From NCBI GenBank assembly GCA_963787895.1, contig CAWBEX010000005.1, forward strand, positions 1-64,000: DNA of 64,000 nt, written 5' to 3'. Below the pieces are notes generated by a model. The model had not been told where the DNA came from. It was given only the letters and a program-made list of their open reading frames with translations, and searched no databases. Position numbers and translations under genes: made by a program. Positions 52,628 through 61,549 of this stretch are shown here, piece by piece (the stretch's first letter is position 1; each line of letters begins with the position of its first letter). The DNA comes from Anderseniella sp963787895. Its GTDB lineage: Bacteria; Pseudomonadota; Alphaproteobacteria; Rhizobiales; Aestuariivirgaceae.

Positions 52628-54963
52628 TCTGCGGCCTTCCTTGTGTTTGCTGCCTGGATTGAATTCCAAACTCGCAGCGGCGTCAACGGCATATCAATGT
52701 GACTGATGCCCAGCGGCTTGAGCGCATTCATCACGGCATTTACAACCGCTGGCGGGGCGCCAGTCGCGCCCGCTTCACCCGCGCCCTTGACGCCGAGCGG
52801 GTTGGACTGTGTTGGAGCATCCTCGTTGAACTGCAAGCCAAAGTCGGGAATGTTCAGTGCTCTCGGCATGCAATAATCCATGAACGAGCCTGTCAGCATC
52901 TGCCCCGTTTCGTCATAGACAACACCTTCGAGCAATGCCTGACCGATGCCCTGCACGGCTCCACCCATCACCTGCCCGCCGGCGATCAGCGGGTTGATGA
53001 TGCGGCCAAAGTCATCAACCACAGTGTAGGCCATGATTTCGGTCATGCCGGTTTCAGGATCAACCTCGACTTCACACACATGCACGCCGTTGGGGTATGA
53101 AAACTGCTTGCGCTCCCAGGTCCTGGAAGAAGACAAGGTATCTGGAACGCCGGCGGGCAAAGAACCCGAAAGATCGCGCAGTTTCGCCTCCAGGTCGAAC
53201 AGGCCAATCGCCCGGTCAGTGCCGGTAATGGTGAACATGCCCGCAATGAACTCAATGTCATGAGGCGCAGCTTCAAGCACATGGGCCGCTGCTTGTTTGC
53301 CTTTTTCCATCACCTCGTGGCTTGTGGTCAGCACGGCTGAACCGATGACCATCAAGGAACGCGAGCCACCGTGTCCGCCACCCGCCTTGATCACATCGGT
53401 ATCACCGGTGATGTAGCGCACCTTTCGCGGGTCAAGGCCGAGTTCGGAAGACAGTATCTGCTTGTAAGTCGTCTCGTGACCTTGCCCGGTAGCCTGCCCG
53501 CCGGTGAGCAACGACACCGTGCCGTCCTCCTCGAACCGGATCTCGGCAAAGTCGTTCGGAATTCCAAGCACTACTTCGAGATAGCTGGAAACACCTAGTC
53601 CACGCAAACGTGCGTTGCGCTCAGACGCCTTGCGGCGCTTGCCAAAGCCGTCGGCATTGTGGCCCTTGAGCGCCTTGTTCAGAGTGCCATCAAAGTCGGC
53701 AGTATCGATGACCATGCCCAGCGCCATCTTGTGCGGATACTCGCGAATGAAATTCTGACGCCGCAGCGCAATCGGGTCGCGCCCCGTCTCAAAGGCAGCA
53801 AGATCAACCAGGCGCTCTATGACATAGGCGCTTTCAGGCCGCCCGGCACCGCGATAGGCATCCACCGGAACGGTGTTGGTGAACACAGCGTCAACTGCCA
53901 TGGACACGACCGGAATGCGGTAGTTGCCCCCCATCGACACCCATGACGCGGAGGTCGGGATTATGGTTGCATACGATGACAGGTAAGCGCCCATGTTTGC
54001 GATGGTCTCAACCTTGAGGCCGGTGAAATTTCCATCCGCATCCATCGCCAGCGACGCCCTGGTCAGGTGGTCACGGCCGTGAATTTCCGAGAGGAAGTTT
54101 TCAGATCGCGCGGCAATCCACTTCACCGGGCGGCCAGTCAGCTTTGCCGCCAGCACAACCATCACATTTTCAGGGTAGACAAAGTTCTTGGCACCGAAGC
54201 CGCCGCCCACGTCGGGCATCACAACGCGCATTTTCTCGAGCGGCACCTTGAATATGGCGTCTGCCATCTGGCCCTTCTGGCCATGCACCGCCTGCCCCGA
54301 AACATGCAGGATCAATTGATCTTTCGACTTGTCATAGTCGCCGATGCATCCACGCGGCTCTACCGCAGATGGCGCAACCCGGTTGTTGACGAAGGTCAGC
54401 GTGGTGACATGGGCTGCCGCCTTCATGGCTTTGGCCGCAGCCGCCTCATCTCCCTTGAAGAAGTGATAGGCCCGGTTGGATTTCAATTTTGCATGCAGTT
54501 TGGGGGTCTTTTTGTCCAGCACAGTAGCCAGATCAACCACGGCGGTCTTGTCCGCATATTCAACTACCACCGCTTCTGCCGCCAACAGGGCCTGCGCCTG
54601 CGTTTCGGCAATCACCATTGCGACCGGATCGCCCACGAACCTGGCTACGTCACCGGTCAGCGCATGGCGTTCCGGCACCGCAATGCCGTTACCGTCGACC
54701 CCGTCAACTGTCGTTAGTGTCGGAAACGCTCCAAGCCTGGCCTTCTTTACGTCATTGTGAGTCAGAACCATTATGACACCCAGCATGTCGGCCGCGGCAG
54801 AAGTGTCAATCTTGCCGATCTTCGCATGGGCAAACGGCGAGCGTACAAACGCGGAATGTACCATGTTCGGCAGCACGATGTCGTCGATGTAGCGTCCAGC
54901 GCCTTTCAAAAAGCGTTCGTCCTCGACACGGCGTACTGCCTGTCCAATCGCAAATTTCTGCAT
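52624..54963 (-). CDS. Xanthine dehydrogenase/CoxL-family molybdenum hydroxylase, large subunit
   Basis: A 779-residue molybdopterin-binding subunit, starting MQKFAIGQAVRRVEDERFLK. The frame is open upstream to 55503, but that overlaps cca. Motifs: VEPRGCIGDYDKSKDQLILH, VMPDVGGGFGAKNFVYPENV, VDAYRGAGRPESAYVIERLV, GQATGQGHETTYKQILS, GGHGGSRSLMVIGSAV and PLGVKGAGEAGATGAPPAVV with the catalytic Glu. AYRGAGR is the form II pattern, so CO oxidation is unlikely. No small Fe-S or FAD subunit gene is adjacent. Substrate unknown. Confidence 0.9.
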   Translation of the reverse strand: MQKFAIGQAVRRVEDERFLKGAGRYIDDIVLPNMVHSAFVRSPFAHAKIGKIDTSAAADMLGVIMVLTHNDVKKARLGAFPTLTTVDGVDGNGIAVPERHALTGDVARFVGDPVAMVIAETQAQALLAAEAVVVEYADKTAVVDLATVLDKKTPKLHAKLKSNRAYHFFKGDEAAAAKAMKAAAHVTTLTFVNNRVAPSAVEPRGCIGDYDKSKDQLILHVSGQAVHGQKGQMADAIFKVPLEKMRVVMPDVGGGFGAKNFVYPENVMVVLAAKLTGRPVKWIAARSENFLSEIHGRDHLTRASLAMDADGNFTGLKVETIANMGAYLSSYATIIPTSASWVSMGGNYRIPVVSMAVDAVFTNTVPVDAYRGAGRPESAYVIERLVDLAAFETGRDPIALRRQNFIREYPHKMALGMVIDTADFDGTLNKALKGHNADGFGKRRKASERNARLRGLGVSSYLEVVLGIPNDFAEIRFEEDGTVSLLTGGQATGQGHETTYKQILSSELGLDPRKVRYITGDTDVIKAGGGHGGSRSLMVIGSAVLTTSHEVMEKGKQAAAHVLEAAPHDIEFIAGMFTITGTDRAIGLFDLEAKLRDLSGSLPAGVPDTLSSSRTWERKQFSYPNGVHVCEVEVDPETGMTEIMAYTVVDDFGRIINPLIAGGQVMGGAVQGIGQALLEGVVYDETGQMLTGSFMDYCMPRALNIPDFGLQFNEDAPTQSNPLGVKGAGEAGATGAPPAVVNAVMNALKPLGISHIDMPLTPLRVWNSIQAANTRKAAE

Positions 54964-55045
54964 TTGTAAGTTGCCTGTGACCTTGATGCTGGTGCCCGCA
55001 ATTACTGCACAAGCATCGCTGGAAACGCAAGCCGGATCCGGGGTG

Positions 55046-56260
55046 TCAGATGGACACCCGAGCCAGCAATTCCTGTTTCGTTGCCACGAACCCGCCAGCC
55101 ATCCACCAGTCTTCCAGCGCACGCAGGACTTCGCCAACCTTCGGGCCAGGTTCAAGCCCCTCATCCAGAAGGTCCGCTCCGCTAACCGGCAATTGCGGTA
55201 CAGGCCATTCATCAGCAAGCCGAAACAGCGACAGCCAGTCTTCATCCTCTGGTGCAGCGCCTGACCGGGCCCATTCAAGCTGCACCACCTGCCGCCACGT
55301 ACCAGCTCCAATCCGGTAGAGCACAACCTTGCGCTCATTGTCCCGCAAAGCAGGAACAGGAGGAATGCAATCACGAATGGCCGAAATGGCGCGCTCTTCT
55401 GCCTTGGACAAACTGAAGCTGGCCGCCGCTGCCGCACTATCGCCATCATAGCAGCCCGCCAGCCGCAGCGCATATTCGGGCGAAAGCTCATGCACGCCAT
55501 CAAGAACCACGATCCGGTTCAGCGTGGCCGCATCAAGATTGCAGTCAAACAGGGTCTCGCTGACACCTATCGAGTTCATCAGGCCAACCGCAACAGCGGC
55601 ACCTTTGGCCAACAGCAGCTTGCGCATCTCCTGGCCGACGCGTTCGCGCGAAAGCTGCAGCAGCCCTGCACGCAAGCTTCGGCATGCCGCCAGTGCCGCA
55701 TCGTCTGCGGGTCCATTGCCATACTGTGCGAGGAACCTGAAATAGCGCAGGATTCGCAGGTAATCTTCCGAAATGCGCTCTGCGGCATCGCCAACAAACC
55801 GGATACTGCGCGACAGCACATCGCCGTACCCGCCAAGCGGATCGTACACCGCTCCGGCCGCATCGCAGTAAAGCGCATTCAGCGTGAAATCGCGCCTTGC
55901 GGCATCCGCTGCCCAGTCATCCGTAAACGACACCTTTGCCCGGCGTCCATCGGTTTCAACGTCATGGCGCAAGGTCGTAACCTCAAACCCATGCCCGTCG
56001 CTGACAATTGTCACTGTCCCGTGCTCAATGCCGGTGGGCACCGCCTTCAACCCTGCGGCTTTGGCCGCCACCAGCGTGCGCTCGGGCGCCAGCGTGGTGG
56101 CAAGGTCGATATCACCAACACGTTCTCCCATCAGCGCATTGCGCACCGCGCCACCAACAATGCGGACTTCACCACCTGCGTGTGCGATTGCCGCCAGCAC
56201 CTGGTGCAGCCCGGGCGTGGCAAGCATCTCGTGGTGTTCCAGAGACGGCAGGGAAGTCAT
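55046..56260 (-). CDS. CCA tRNA nucleotidyltransferase
   Basis: A 404-residue class II nucleotidyltransferase adding or repairing the tRNA 3'-CCA. The active-site region reads VRIVGGAVRNALMGERVGDI and DLATTL, followed by RAKVSFTDDWAADAARRDFT and NALYCDAAGAVYDP. The RNA-binding neck is at RISEDYLRILRYFRFLAQYG. The C-terminal half is divergent, as in other alphaproteobacteria. Its ATG overlaps the upstream NUDIX stop (ATGA). Confidence 0.94.
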   Translation of the reverse strand: MTSLPSLEHHEMLATPGLHQVLAAIAHAGGEVRIVGGAVRNALMGERVGDIDLATTLAPERTLVAAKAAGLKAVPTGIEHGTVTIVSDGHGFEVTTLRHDVETDGRRAKVSFTDDWAADAARRDFTLNALYCDAAGAVYDPLGGYGDVLSRSIRFVGDAAERISEDYLRILRYFRFLAQYGNGPADDAALAACRSLRAGLLQLSRERVGQEMRKLLLAKGAAVAVGLMNSIGVSETLFDCNLDAATLNRIVVLDGVHELSPEYALRLAGCYDGDSAAAAASFSLSKAEERAISAIRDCIPPVPALRDNERKVVLYRIGAGTWRQVVQLEWARSGAAPEDEDWLSLFRLADEWPVPQLPVSGADLLDEGLEPGPKVGEVLRALEDWWMAGGFVATKQELLARVSI

Positions 56261-56907
56261 GGCATCACCCGGTCGTGAAAGTTGCGTAACATGCCAGCCG
56301 TTGCCCCCCAGACATAACGCTCACCATATGGCATGGCATAAAAATGACGCTTCTTACCCTGCCAGACCCGGGAATGGCGCTGATGGTTGGCCGGATTCAT
56401 AAAATGCGCCAGCGGAACATCGAATATCTCGGTGACTTCACCCGGTTCCGGCAACAGCGTGTAGCCCGGCTTCAACAATGCCACCACCGGCACCACGCGA
56501 AACCCTGTGCGGGTCTGGTATACATCAAGGAAGCCCTGTGGATCGACGAATTCAGGTGCCACGCCAGTTTCTTCATAGGTTTCCCGCAATGCACACTCCA
56601 CCGGACCAGCATCGCCCCGGTCAATCTTGCCGCCGGGAAACGCAATCTGTCCGGGATGTGTCGGCAGTTCATCGGAGCGCTGCGTCAACAGCACATGCAA
56701 CTCGCCCGCGCGCTCCAGCAGCGGCACCAGAACAGCAGCAGCGCGTGCCCTCGCCTCCACATTCGCTCCGGCACCGCCATTGAGGTCTTCATCTGAACGA
56801 AGCGCCGGCAAATTCATATCGCATGCCTCGGGCGGCACGACCGCGTGCAGCCTCAATCGCGCATGAGAATCAAACCAGCCCCTGTTGAAAATCGCAGTCC
56901 CGCTCAC
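56257..56907 (-). CDS. NUDIX CoA pyrophosphatase
   Basis: A 216-residue NUDIX hydrolase of the NudL/CoA pyrophosphatase type that splits CoA to 4'-phosphopantetheine and 3',5'-ADP. The UPF0035-like PTHPGQIAFPGGKIDRGDAG is followed by the Nudix box end PVECALRETYEETGV. The start is a GTG whose GTGA overlaps the DUF1285 stop. The cca gene follows by ATGA coupling. Confidence 0.92.
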   Translation of the reverse strand: MSGTAIFNRGWFDSHARLRLHAVVPPEACDMNLPALRSDEDLNGGAGANVEARARAAAVLVPLLERAGELHVLLTQRSDELPTHPGQIAFPGGKIDRGDAGPVECALRETYEETGVAPEFVDPQGFLDVYQTRTGFRVVPVVALLKPGYTLLPEPGEVTEIFDVPLAHFMNPANHQRHSRVWQGKKRHFYAMPYGERYVWGATAGMLRNFHDRVMP

Positions 56908-57491
56908 ATTCCAACCTCATCAGCTGGCATCAGTGGCCAGAATTCACCCGACGACCACAAACCGAACCAGTCTGCGCCATTATGTGTCTCAACTGTACCA
57001 AGTGCCACAAGATCAGGAAACACCGCCCGGCCGACGCGCGCCTCCAACCGCCCGCGCACCCGCACATACGGCACCGCAATGCCGCCCGCAGCCGGGCTGG
57101 GCGCAAACCGCAAGGGATGTTCGGCATCTATGATGACCAACTCACCAAGATTTGTCATGACACCAACTGTTTGGGCGTTGCCTTGCCCGCGCACTTCAAG
57201 ACCGACAATGACAAAAGCAACATCCTCCACCTTGATGCTGCGCTTTTCCACCGGTGTTACAAGCACGTGCGTGCCGTCAGGCTCACACCGCAATATGGAT
57301 GCAAAAAGTGCCACCAGCGCTGGCCTGACAATCGGAGAAGCTTCATGGAACCAGCGGCCTTCTGCATTGATCTCTATATCTATCGGTCCACCGTCAAAAG
57401 GGTTCCAGTCGTCCACGGGCGCAGCCGGTCGCACCGGCATGTCAAACGCCGCAATGGCACCCAGCCCGCGGATCGGCAGTTCATTGCTCAT
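56904..57491 (-). CDS. DUF1285 domain-containing protein
   Basis: A 195-residue protein, start chosen at 57491 behind GAAGGAAG. Conserved DUF1285 parts are WNPFDGGPIDIEINAEGRWF, ASPIVRPALVALFASILRCE, GTHVLVTPVEKRSIKVEDVA, LVIIDAEHPLRFAPSPAAGG and VRVRGRLEARVGRAVFPDLV. Function unknown. It heads the DUF1285-NUDIX-cca unit and is divergent from the MoxR gene. Confidence 0.9.
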   Translation of the reverse strand: MSNELPIRGLGAIAAFDMPVRPAAPVDDWNPFDGGPIDIEINAEGRWFHEASPIVRPALVALFASILRCEPDGTHVLVTPVEKRSIKVEDVAFVIVGLEVRGQGNAQTVGVMTNLGELVIIDAEHPLRFAPSPAAGGIAVPYVRVRGRLEARVGRAVFPDLVALGTVETHNGADWFGLWSSGEFWPLMPADEVGM

Positions 57492-57689
57492 GCTGCTTCC
57501 TTCGCTCACCTGCCAGCAATCGTGCGCTCATGACAATAATGTGAACCCCCTGAAAGCACCGGCAACCGGCACACTTCGTTACCACATGATAAGTTGCAGT
57601 TAAGTCATGTTGCCGCCAGTGTTTATACCGTATGATCAAGGCAGCAGCGAATCCGAAGGTCGCGACACTTGGAAAGGATCCATCCGGTC

Positions 57690-58691
57690 ATGAGTAACGT
57701 CACCAGCGCAGATGACAAAGTCCTCGAAGAACTGGAAGCCACAGCCGAGAGGCTGGGCAAAGCCCGTGAAGCAATCAACACCGTCATTTTCGGTCAGGAA
57801 GAAGTTATCAACCAGGCGTTGATCGCCATACTCGGTGGCGGCCACGCATTGCTGGTCGGCGCGCCCGGTCTGGCAAAGACCAAGCTCGCAGTCACTCTCG
57901 GCACAGTGCTGGGCCTGCAGGAAAAACGCATCCAGTTCACTCCTGACCTGATGCCTGCCGACATTCTGGGCTCTGAAGTGCTGGATGAGGGCGAGGGCGG
58001 CAAGCATGTATTCCGATTCATGAAGGGGCCTGTGTTCTGCCAGTTGCTCATGGCGGATGAAATCAACCGGGCAAGCCCGCGCACCCAGTCTGCTCTGCTG
58101 CAGGCCATGCAAGAGCATCACATAACCGTTGGCGGCGAAAGTTATGACCTGCCGTCTCCGTTCCATGTGCTGGCAACGCAGAACCCGATCGAACAGGAAG
58201 GCACCTACCCGCTGCCAGAAGCCCAACTCGACCGATTTCTGCTCGAGATCAACGTCGCATATCCGGACCTTGATTCAGAGCGCCGTATGCTTTTTGCCAC
58301 CACCGGCAACGAGGAAGACCGGGTTTCCAACGTGTTGTCGCGCGAAGAACTGATGCGCGCCCAGCGACTGACGCGGACCATTCCGGTCGGCGAAAAAGTT
58401 GCCGATGCCATTCTCGAACTGGTCCGCTCGGCTCGCCCCGGCCCGGACAGCTCCGACTACACAAATGCAAACATTTCTTGGGGTCCCGGTCCGCGCGCCA
58501 GTCAGTCACTGATGCTGGGAGTAAGAGCGCGTGCCTTGCTCGACGGCCGGCTGTCGCCTTCGCTGGACGACGTGGCCGCGCTGGCAGCCCCGGTTCTGCG
58601 TCACCGCATGGCCATCACATTCTCAGCCCGAGCTGACGGCATCACCATGAACGACGTAATTACGCATCTGTCCAAACCGGTCCTCGAGTAG
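57690..58691 (+). CDS. MoxR-family AAA+ ATPase
   Basis: A 333-residue ATPase. Walker A is LLVGAPGLAKTKLAVTLG, Walker B QLLMADEINRASPRTQSALL, sensor region LATQNPIEQEGTYPLPEAQL, and a C-terminal lid ending RMAITFSARADGITMNDVIT. MoxR ATPases act as chaperones that help assemble or activate partner proteins, usually with VWA and DUF58 proteins as here. The ATG at 57690 follows AAGGA. Confidence 0.95.
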   Translation: MSNVTSADDKVLEELEATAERLGKAREAINTVIFGQEEVINQALIAILGGGHALLVGAPGLAKTKLAVTLGTVLGLQEKRIQFTPDLMPADILGSEVLDEGEGGKHVFRFMKGPVFCQLLMADEINRASPRTQSALLQAMQEHHITVGGESYDLPSPFHVLATQNPIEQEGTYPLPEAQLDRFLLEINVAYPDLDSERRMLFATTGNEEDRVSNVLSREELMRAQRLTRTIPVGEKVADAILELVRSARPGPDSSDYTNANISWGPGPRASQSLMLGVRARALLDGRLSPSLDDVAALAAPVLRHRMAITFSARADGITMNDVITHLSKPVLE

Positions 58692-58708
58692 GCGGGCGAG
58701 TGCAAGGC

Positions 58709-59629
58709 ATGGCCACAGGCACGTTTACACAAGCTACCTTGAGAGGCGCCGCCGACCGGCTGGCCGATGCCTATCCGGCTTTGCTGATCCGTTCGCAACG
58801 TATCGCGAACGCGATCGTGCACGGCGCCCATGGCCGCAGGCGCACAGGACCGGGCGCGGATTTCTGGCAGTATCGCCATTACTCACCCGGCGACAGCATC
58901 TCGCGCATTGACTGGCGCAAATCTGCCCGCGCCGGCAAGACACTGATCCGCGAGACCGAATGGACAGCAACGAACACGCTTTACATCTGGGCCAGTCAGT
59001 CTGAAGGCATGCACTTCAAGTCCTATCTTGCCAGCGAGACCAAGGCGGAGCGAGCCGCAGTGCTGGCCCTGACAATTGCAACACTAGCCATCAGGGCCGG
59101 AGAACGTGTCGGCGTTTTGGGCTGGCCGCAGGCGCCGGGTCATACCCGCCTGGTTCTGCGCCGCATGGCAGCATGGTATTCCGGCGAACAGGACATTGCC
59201 GCAGCCAGCAGTTCACTGCCGCCCAGCACAGACCTGCCGCGTCATTCAAGCTGCGTCTTGATCGGTGATTTTCTCGACCCGCTGCCCCGCCTGCGCGAGG
59301 CTATTGCCGACATTGCTGCCTCAGGTGTGACCGGACACATTGTTCAGATCACCGATCCGGCAGAAGAAACCCTGCCGTACAGCGGCCGCACTGAGTTCAT
59401 CGAAATGTCCACAGGTGAGAAGTTGACCGCCGGAAGGGCCGAAACACTTCGCCAGGACTACATTGCCGCATTGGCGCGCCACCGCGACGGCCTTCGGCAG
59501 CTAGCAAGGCAGCTCGGCTGGACATTCATCGTGCACCACACTGACCAGTCACCACATCCGTTGCTGGTGGCGCTGCATGGCCGGCTGAGCGAACCCGCCG
59601 GCACGACAACCCAGTTCAGGACGGGGTAG
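58709..59629 (+). CDS. DUF58 domain-containing protein
   Basis: A 306-residue protein (ATG at 58709; an in-frame GTG at 58700 is possible). The DUF58 hallmark is HGRRRTGPGADFWQYRHYSP then GDSISRIDWRKSARAGKTLI. A VWA-like fold follows, with SCVLIGDFLDPLPRLREAIA. It is always found with MoxR; it starts 17 bp after moxR and ends 9 bp before the BatA-like gene. Confidence 0.93.
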   Translation: MATGTFTQATLRGAADRLADAYPALLIRSQRIANAIVHGAHGRRRTGPGADFWQYRHYSPGDSISRIDWRKSARAGKTLIRETEWTATNTLYIWASQSEGMHFKSYLASETKAERAAVLALTIATLAIRAGERVGVLGWPQAPGHTRLVLRRMAAWYSGEQDIAAASSSLPPSTDLPRHSSCVLIGDFLDPLPRLREAIADIAASGVTGHIVQITDPAEETLPYSGRTEFIEMSTGEKLTAGRAETLRQDYIAALARHRDGLRQLARQLGWTFIVHHTDQSPHPLLVALHGRLSEPAGTTTQFRTG

Positions 59630-59638
59630 AACGCGGCC

Positions 59639-61549
59639 ATGTCAGGATTGTTTTCAGGTCTGGCCTTCACGACGCCACTGGCGCTTGGCGCTCTTCTGCT
59701 GTTGCCGCTGATCTGGTGGCTGCTGCGCTTCACCCCGCCACGGCCACAACAGATAAGGTTCCCGCCGTTCCGTCTGTTGCTTGACTTGATAAACCGCGAT
59801 GAGCAGCCCCAGCATACCCCCTGGTGGGTGCTTTTGATGCGCATGGCGCTGGCTGCCGCTGTCATCCTTGCGGTTGCCGGGCCCCTGCTGAATGCTTCAG
59901 GTGTACGCGATCGCTCACCAGACCCGCTGCTCATTATTACCGATAATGGCTGGGCATCCGCACCACGCTGGCGGGAGCGCCAGGACCTGATGCGTGGCAT
60001 ACTGGCTGAAGCCAGGCGCGCCGGAGCACCTGCTGCCGTCATAGGCACAACCGGCACAGCCAATGTACGTGAACTGGCAATGACAGACGCCGCGATCACA
60101 CTTGAGACAGCCGCTGCGCTGGCACCCGCTGCGCTGACGCCAAAGCGCGACGAACTGGCAGCAAAACTCACTCAAGCCTTCGCAGACATTCCCTCGCTCC
60201 GGATCGTCTGGCTAAGTGACGGACTGGAATATGCCGGCGACCGCCAATTCCTGGATGCACTGGGTAAACTTGCCAATTCATCTGCACGTGTCGAAGTGCT
60301 GTTGCCGGAAGCAGGCAACATTCCGGTAGCACTCGAAAGGCCGCAGCTTGAAGCCTCCAGATTGTCGATTTCAGCGCGCCGTGCAGCGTCAACACCCGCA
60401 TCGAGTTCACGCGTCATGGTTCGGGCTGTGAACGGCAGGCTGCTGGCTGAGGGCCAACTGGCATTTGCCGATGGTGAAACCGCCGCCGAAGCTGGCTTCG
60501 AGTTGCCTCTGGAGCTGCGCAATGAGGCTGCCCGTATCGAGGTGGAAGGCACAAGCTCGGCGTCTGGTGTGTTTCTCTTCGACGACCGCTGGCAGCGCAA
60601 GTCCGTTACCATGCTCTCCGGCGCATCCCAGGAGCTGGAGCAACCACTCCTGTCTCCCCTGTATTATGTCAGTCGCGCCCTTCAGCCGAGCGCCGAAATC
60701 ACCGACGTTGCATCTGTTGACGAAATTGCAAAGGCAGTGGAATTGGGCCCTTCCATCCTTGTGCTGGCAGACATCGGTGTGCTGGGCAGTGGCAACGTGG
60801 CAACGCTGGAAAACTGGCTGGAACGCGGCGGCGTAGTGGTTCGCTTCGCTGGTCCGCGCCTGTCTGGCGGACATGACGGACTTGTGCCGGTTGAACTGCG
60901 CAGCGGGGGCCGCTCGCTCGGATCTGCACTAAGCTGGGAAAAACCGCAGGGGCTTGCTGCGTTCGCGGTCAACACACCGTTCGCCGGATTGCAGGCTGAC
61001 CCCACAGTGAAAGTAAACCGGCAGGTGCTTGCAGAACCTTCAGCAGCATTGCCAGGTCTTGTCTGGGCTAGCCTTGAAGACGGCACCCCGCTTGTTACCG
61101 CCCGGGCACAGGGCAAGGGCTTGATTGTGCTGTTTCATGTCACAGCCAACGCGGACTGGTCCAACCTGCCGTTGACTGGTCTGTTTGTGGAAATGCTGAA
61201 GCGCATTGCCGATATCGCACCTGCTGCAGGCAGCCTGGACACCAAGGGCGATGCAGCCAGCGCAGCCGCCAACGCATCCGCTGCCGGCAACACCCAGGGC
61301 GCCTTTACTCCGGTGCGCAGCCTCAACGGGTTTGGAGAACTGACCGAACCGGCGGCCAGCGCAGCCCCCGTCGAGACAGACGATTTTTTCAAGATGCAGC
61401 CGACACCACAGCACCCCGCCGGCATCTATAGCCGCGGAGGCGCCCGCCATGCACTAAACCTCGATGCCGCAGGAGATGGCCTGAAACTTCTGGCTGATCT
61501 GCCTTCCGGGTTCAGCACCGCCGGCTATGAACGCGCCAGACCCAACTGA
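59639..61549 (+). CDS. BatA-N domain membrane protein, aerotolerance-type
   Basis: A 636-residue protein. It begins with the two BatA N-terminal membrane helices (LALGALLLLPLIWWLLRFTP and LMRMALAAAVILAVAGPLLN) and continues into a VWA-like domain (DPLLIITDNGWASAPRWRER) and a beta-rich part. In related Hyphomicrobiales this protein is usually about 930 residues and runs on into the DUF4159 domain. Here it stops after STAGYERARPN, overlapping the next frame, which may reflect a frameshift. Confidence 0.85.
   Translation: MSGLFSGLAFTTPLALGALLLLPLIWWLLRFTPPRPQQIRFPPFRLLLDLINRDEQPQHTPWWVLLMRMALAAAVILAVAGPLLNASGVRDRSPDPLLIITDNGWASAPRWRERQDLMRGILAEARRAGAPAAVIGTTGTANVRELAMTDAAITLETAAALAPAALTPKRDELAAKLTQAFADIPSLRIVWLSDGLEYAGDRQFLDALGKLANSSARVEVLLPEAGNIPVALERPQLEASRLSISARRAASTPASSSRVMVRAVNGRLLAEGQLAFADGETAAEAGFELPLELRNEAARIEVEGTSSASGVFLFDDRWQRKSVTMLSGASQELEQPLLSPLYYVSRALQPSAEITDVASVDEIAKAVELGPSILVLADIGVLGSGNVATLENWLERGGVVVRFAGPRLSGGHDGLVPVELRSGGRSLGSALSWEKPQGLAAFAVNTPFAGLQADPTVKVNRQVLAEPSAALPGLVWASLEDGTPLVTARAQGKGLIVLFHVTANADWSNLPLTGLFVEMLKRIADIAPAAGSLDTKGDAASAAANASAAGNTQGAFTPVRSLNGFGELTEPAASAAPVETDDFFKMQPTPQHPAGIYSRGGARHALNLDAAGDGLKLLADLPSGFSTAGYERARPN

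Noticed and set aside
52624..54963. Aerobic CO dehydrogenase (form I CoxL)
   Set aside because: The active-site loop reads AYRGAGR rather than AYRCSFR, and no coxM or coxS is adjacent.
54964..55503. Upstream extension of the CoxL-type frame
   Set aside because: It overlaps cca on the same strand and lacks protein character; ATG at 54963 gives the family start.
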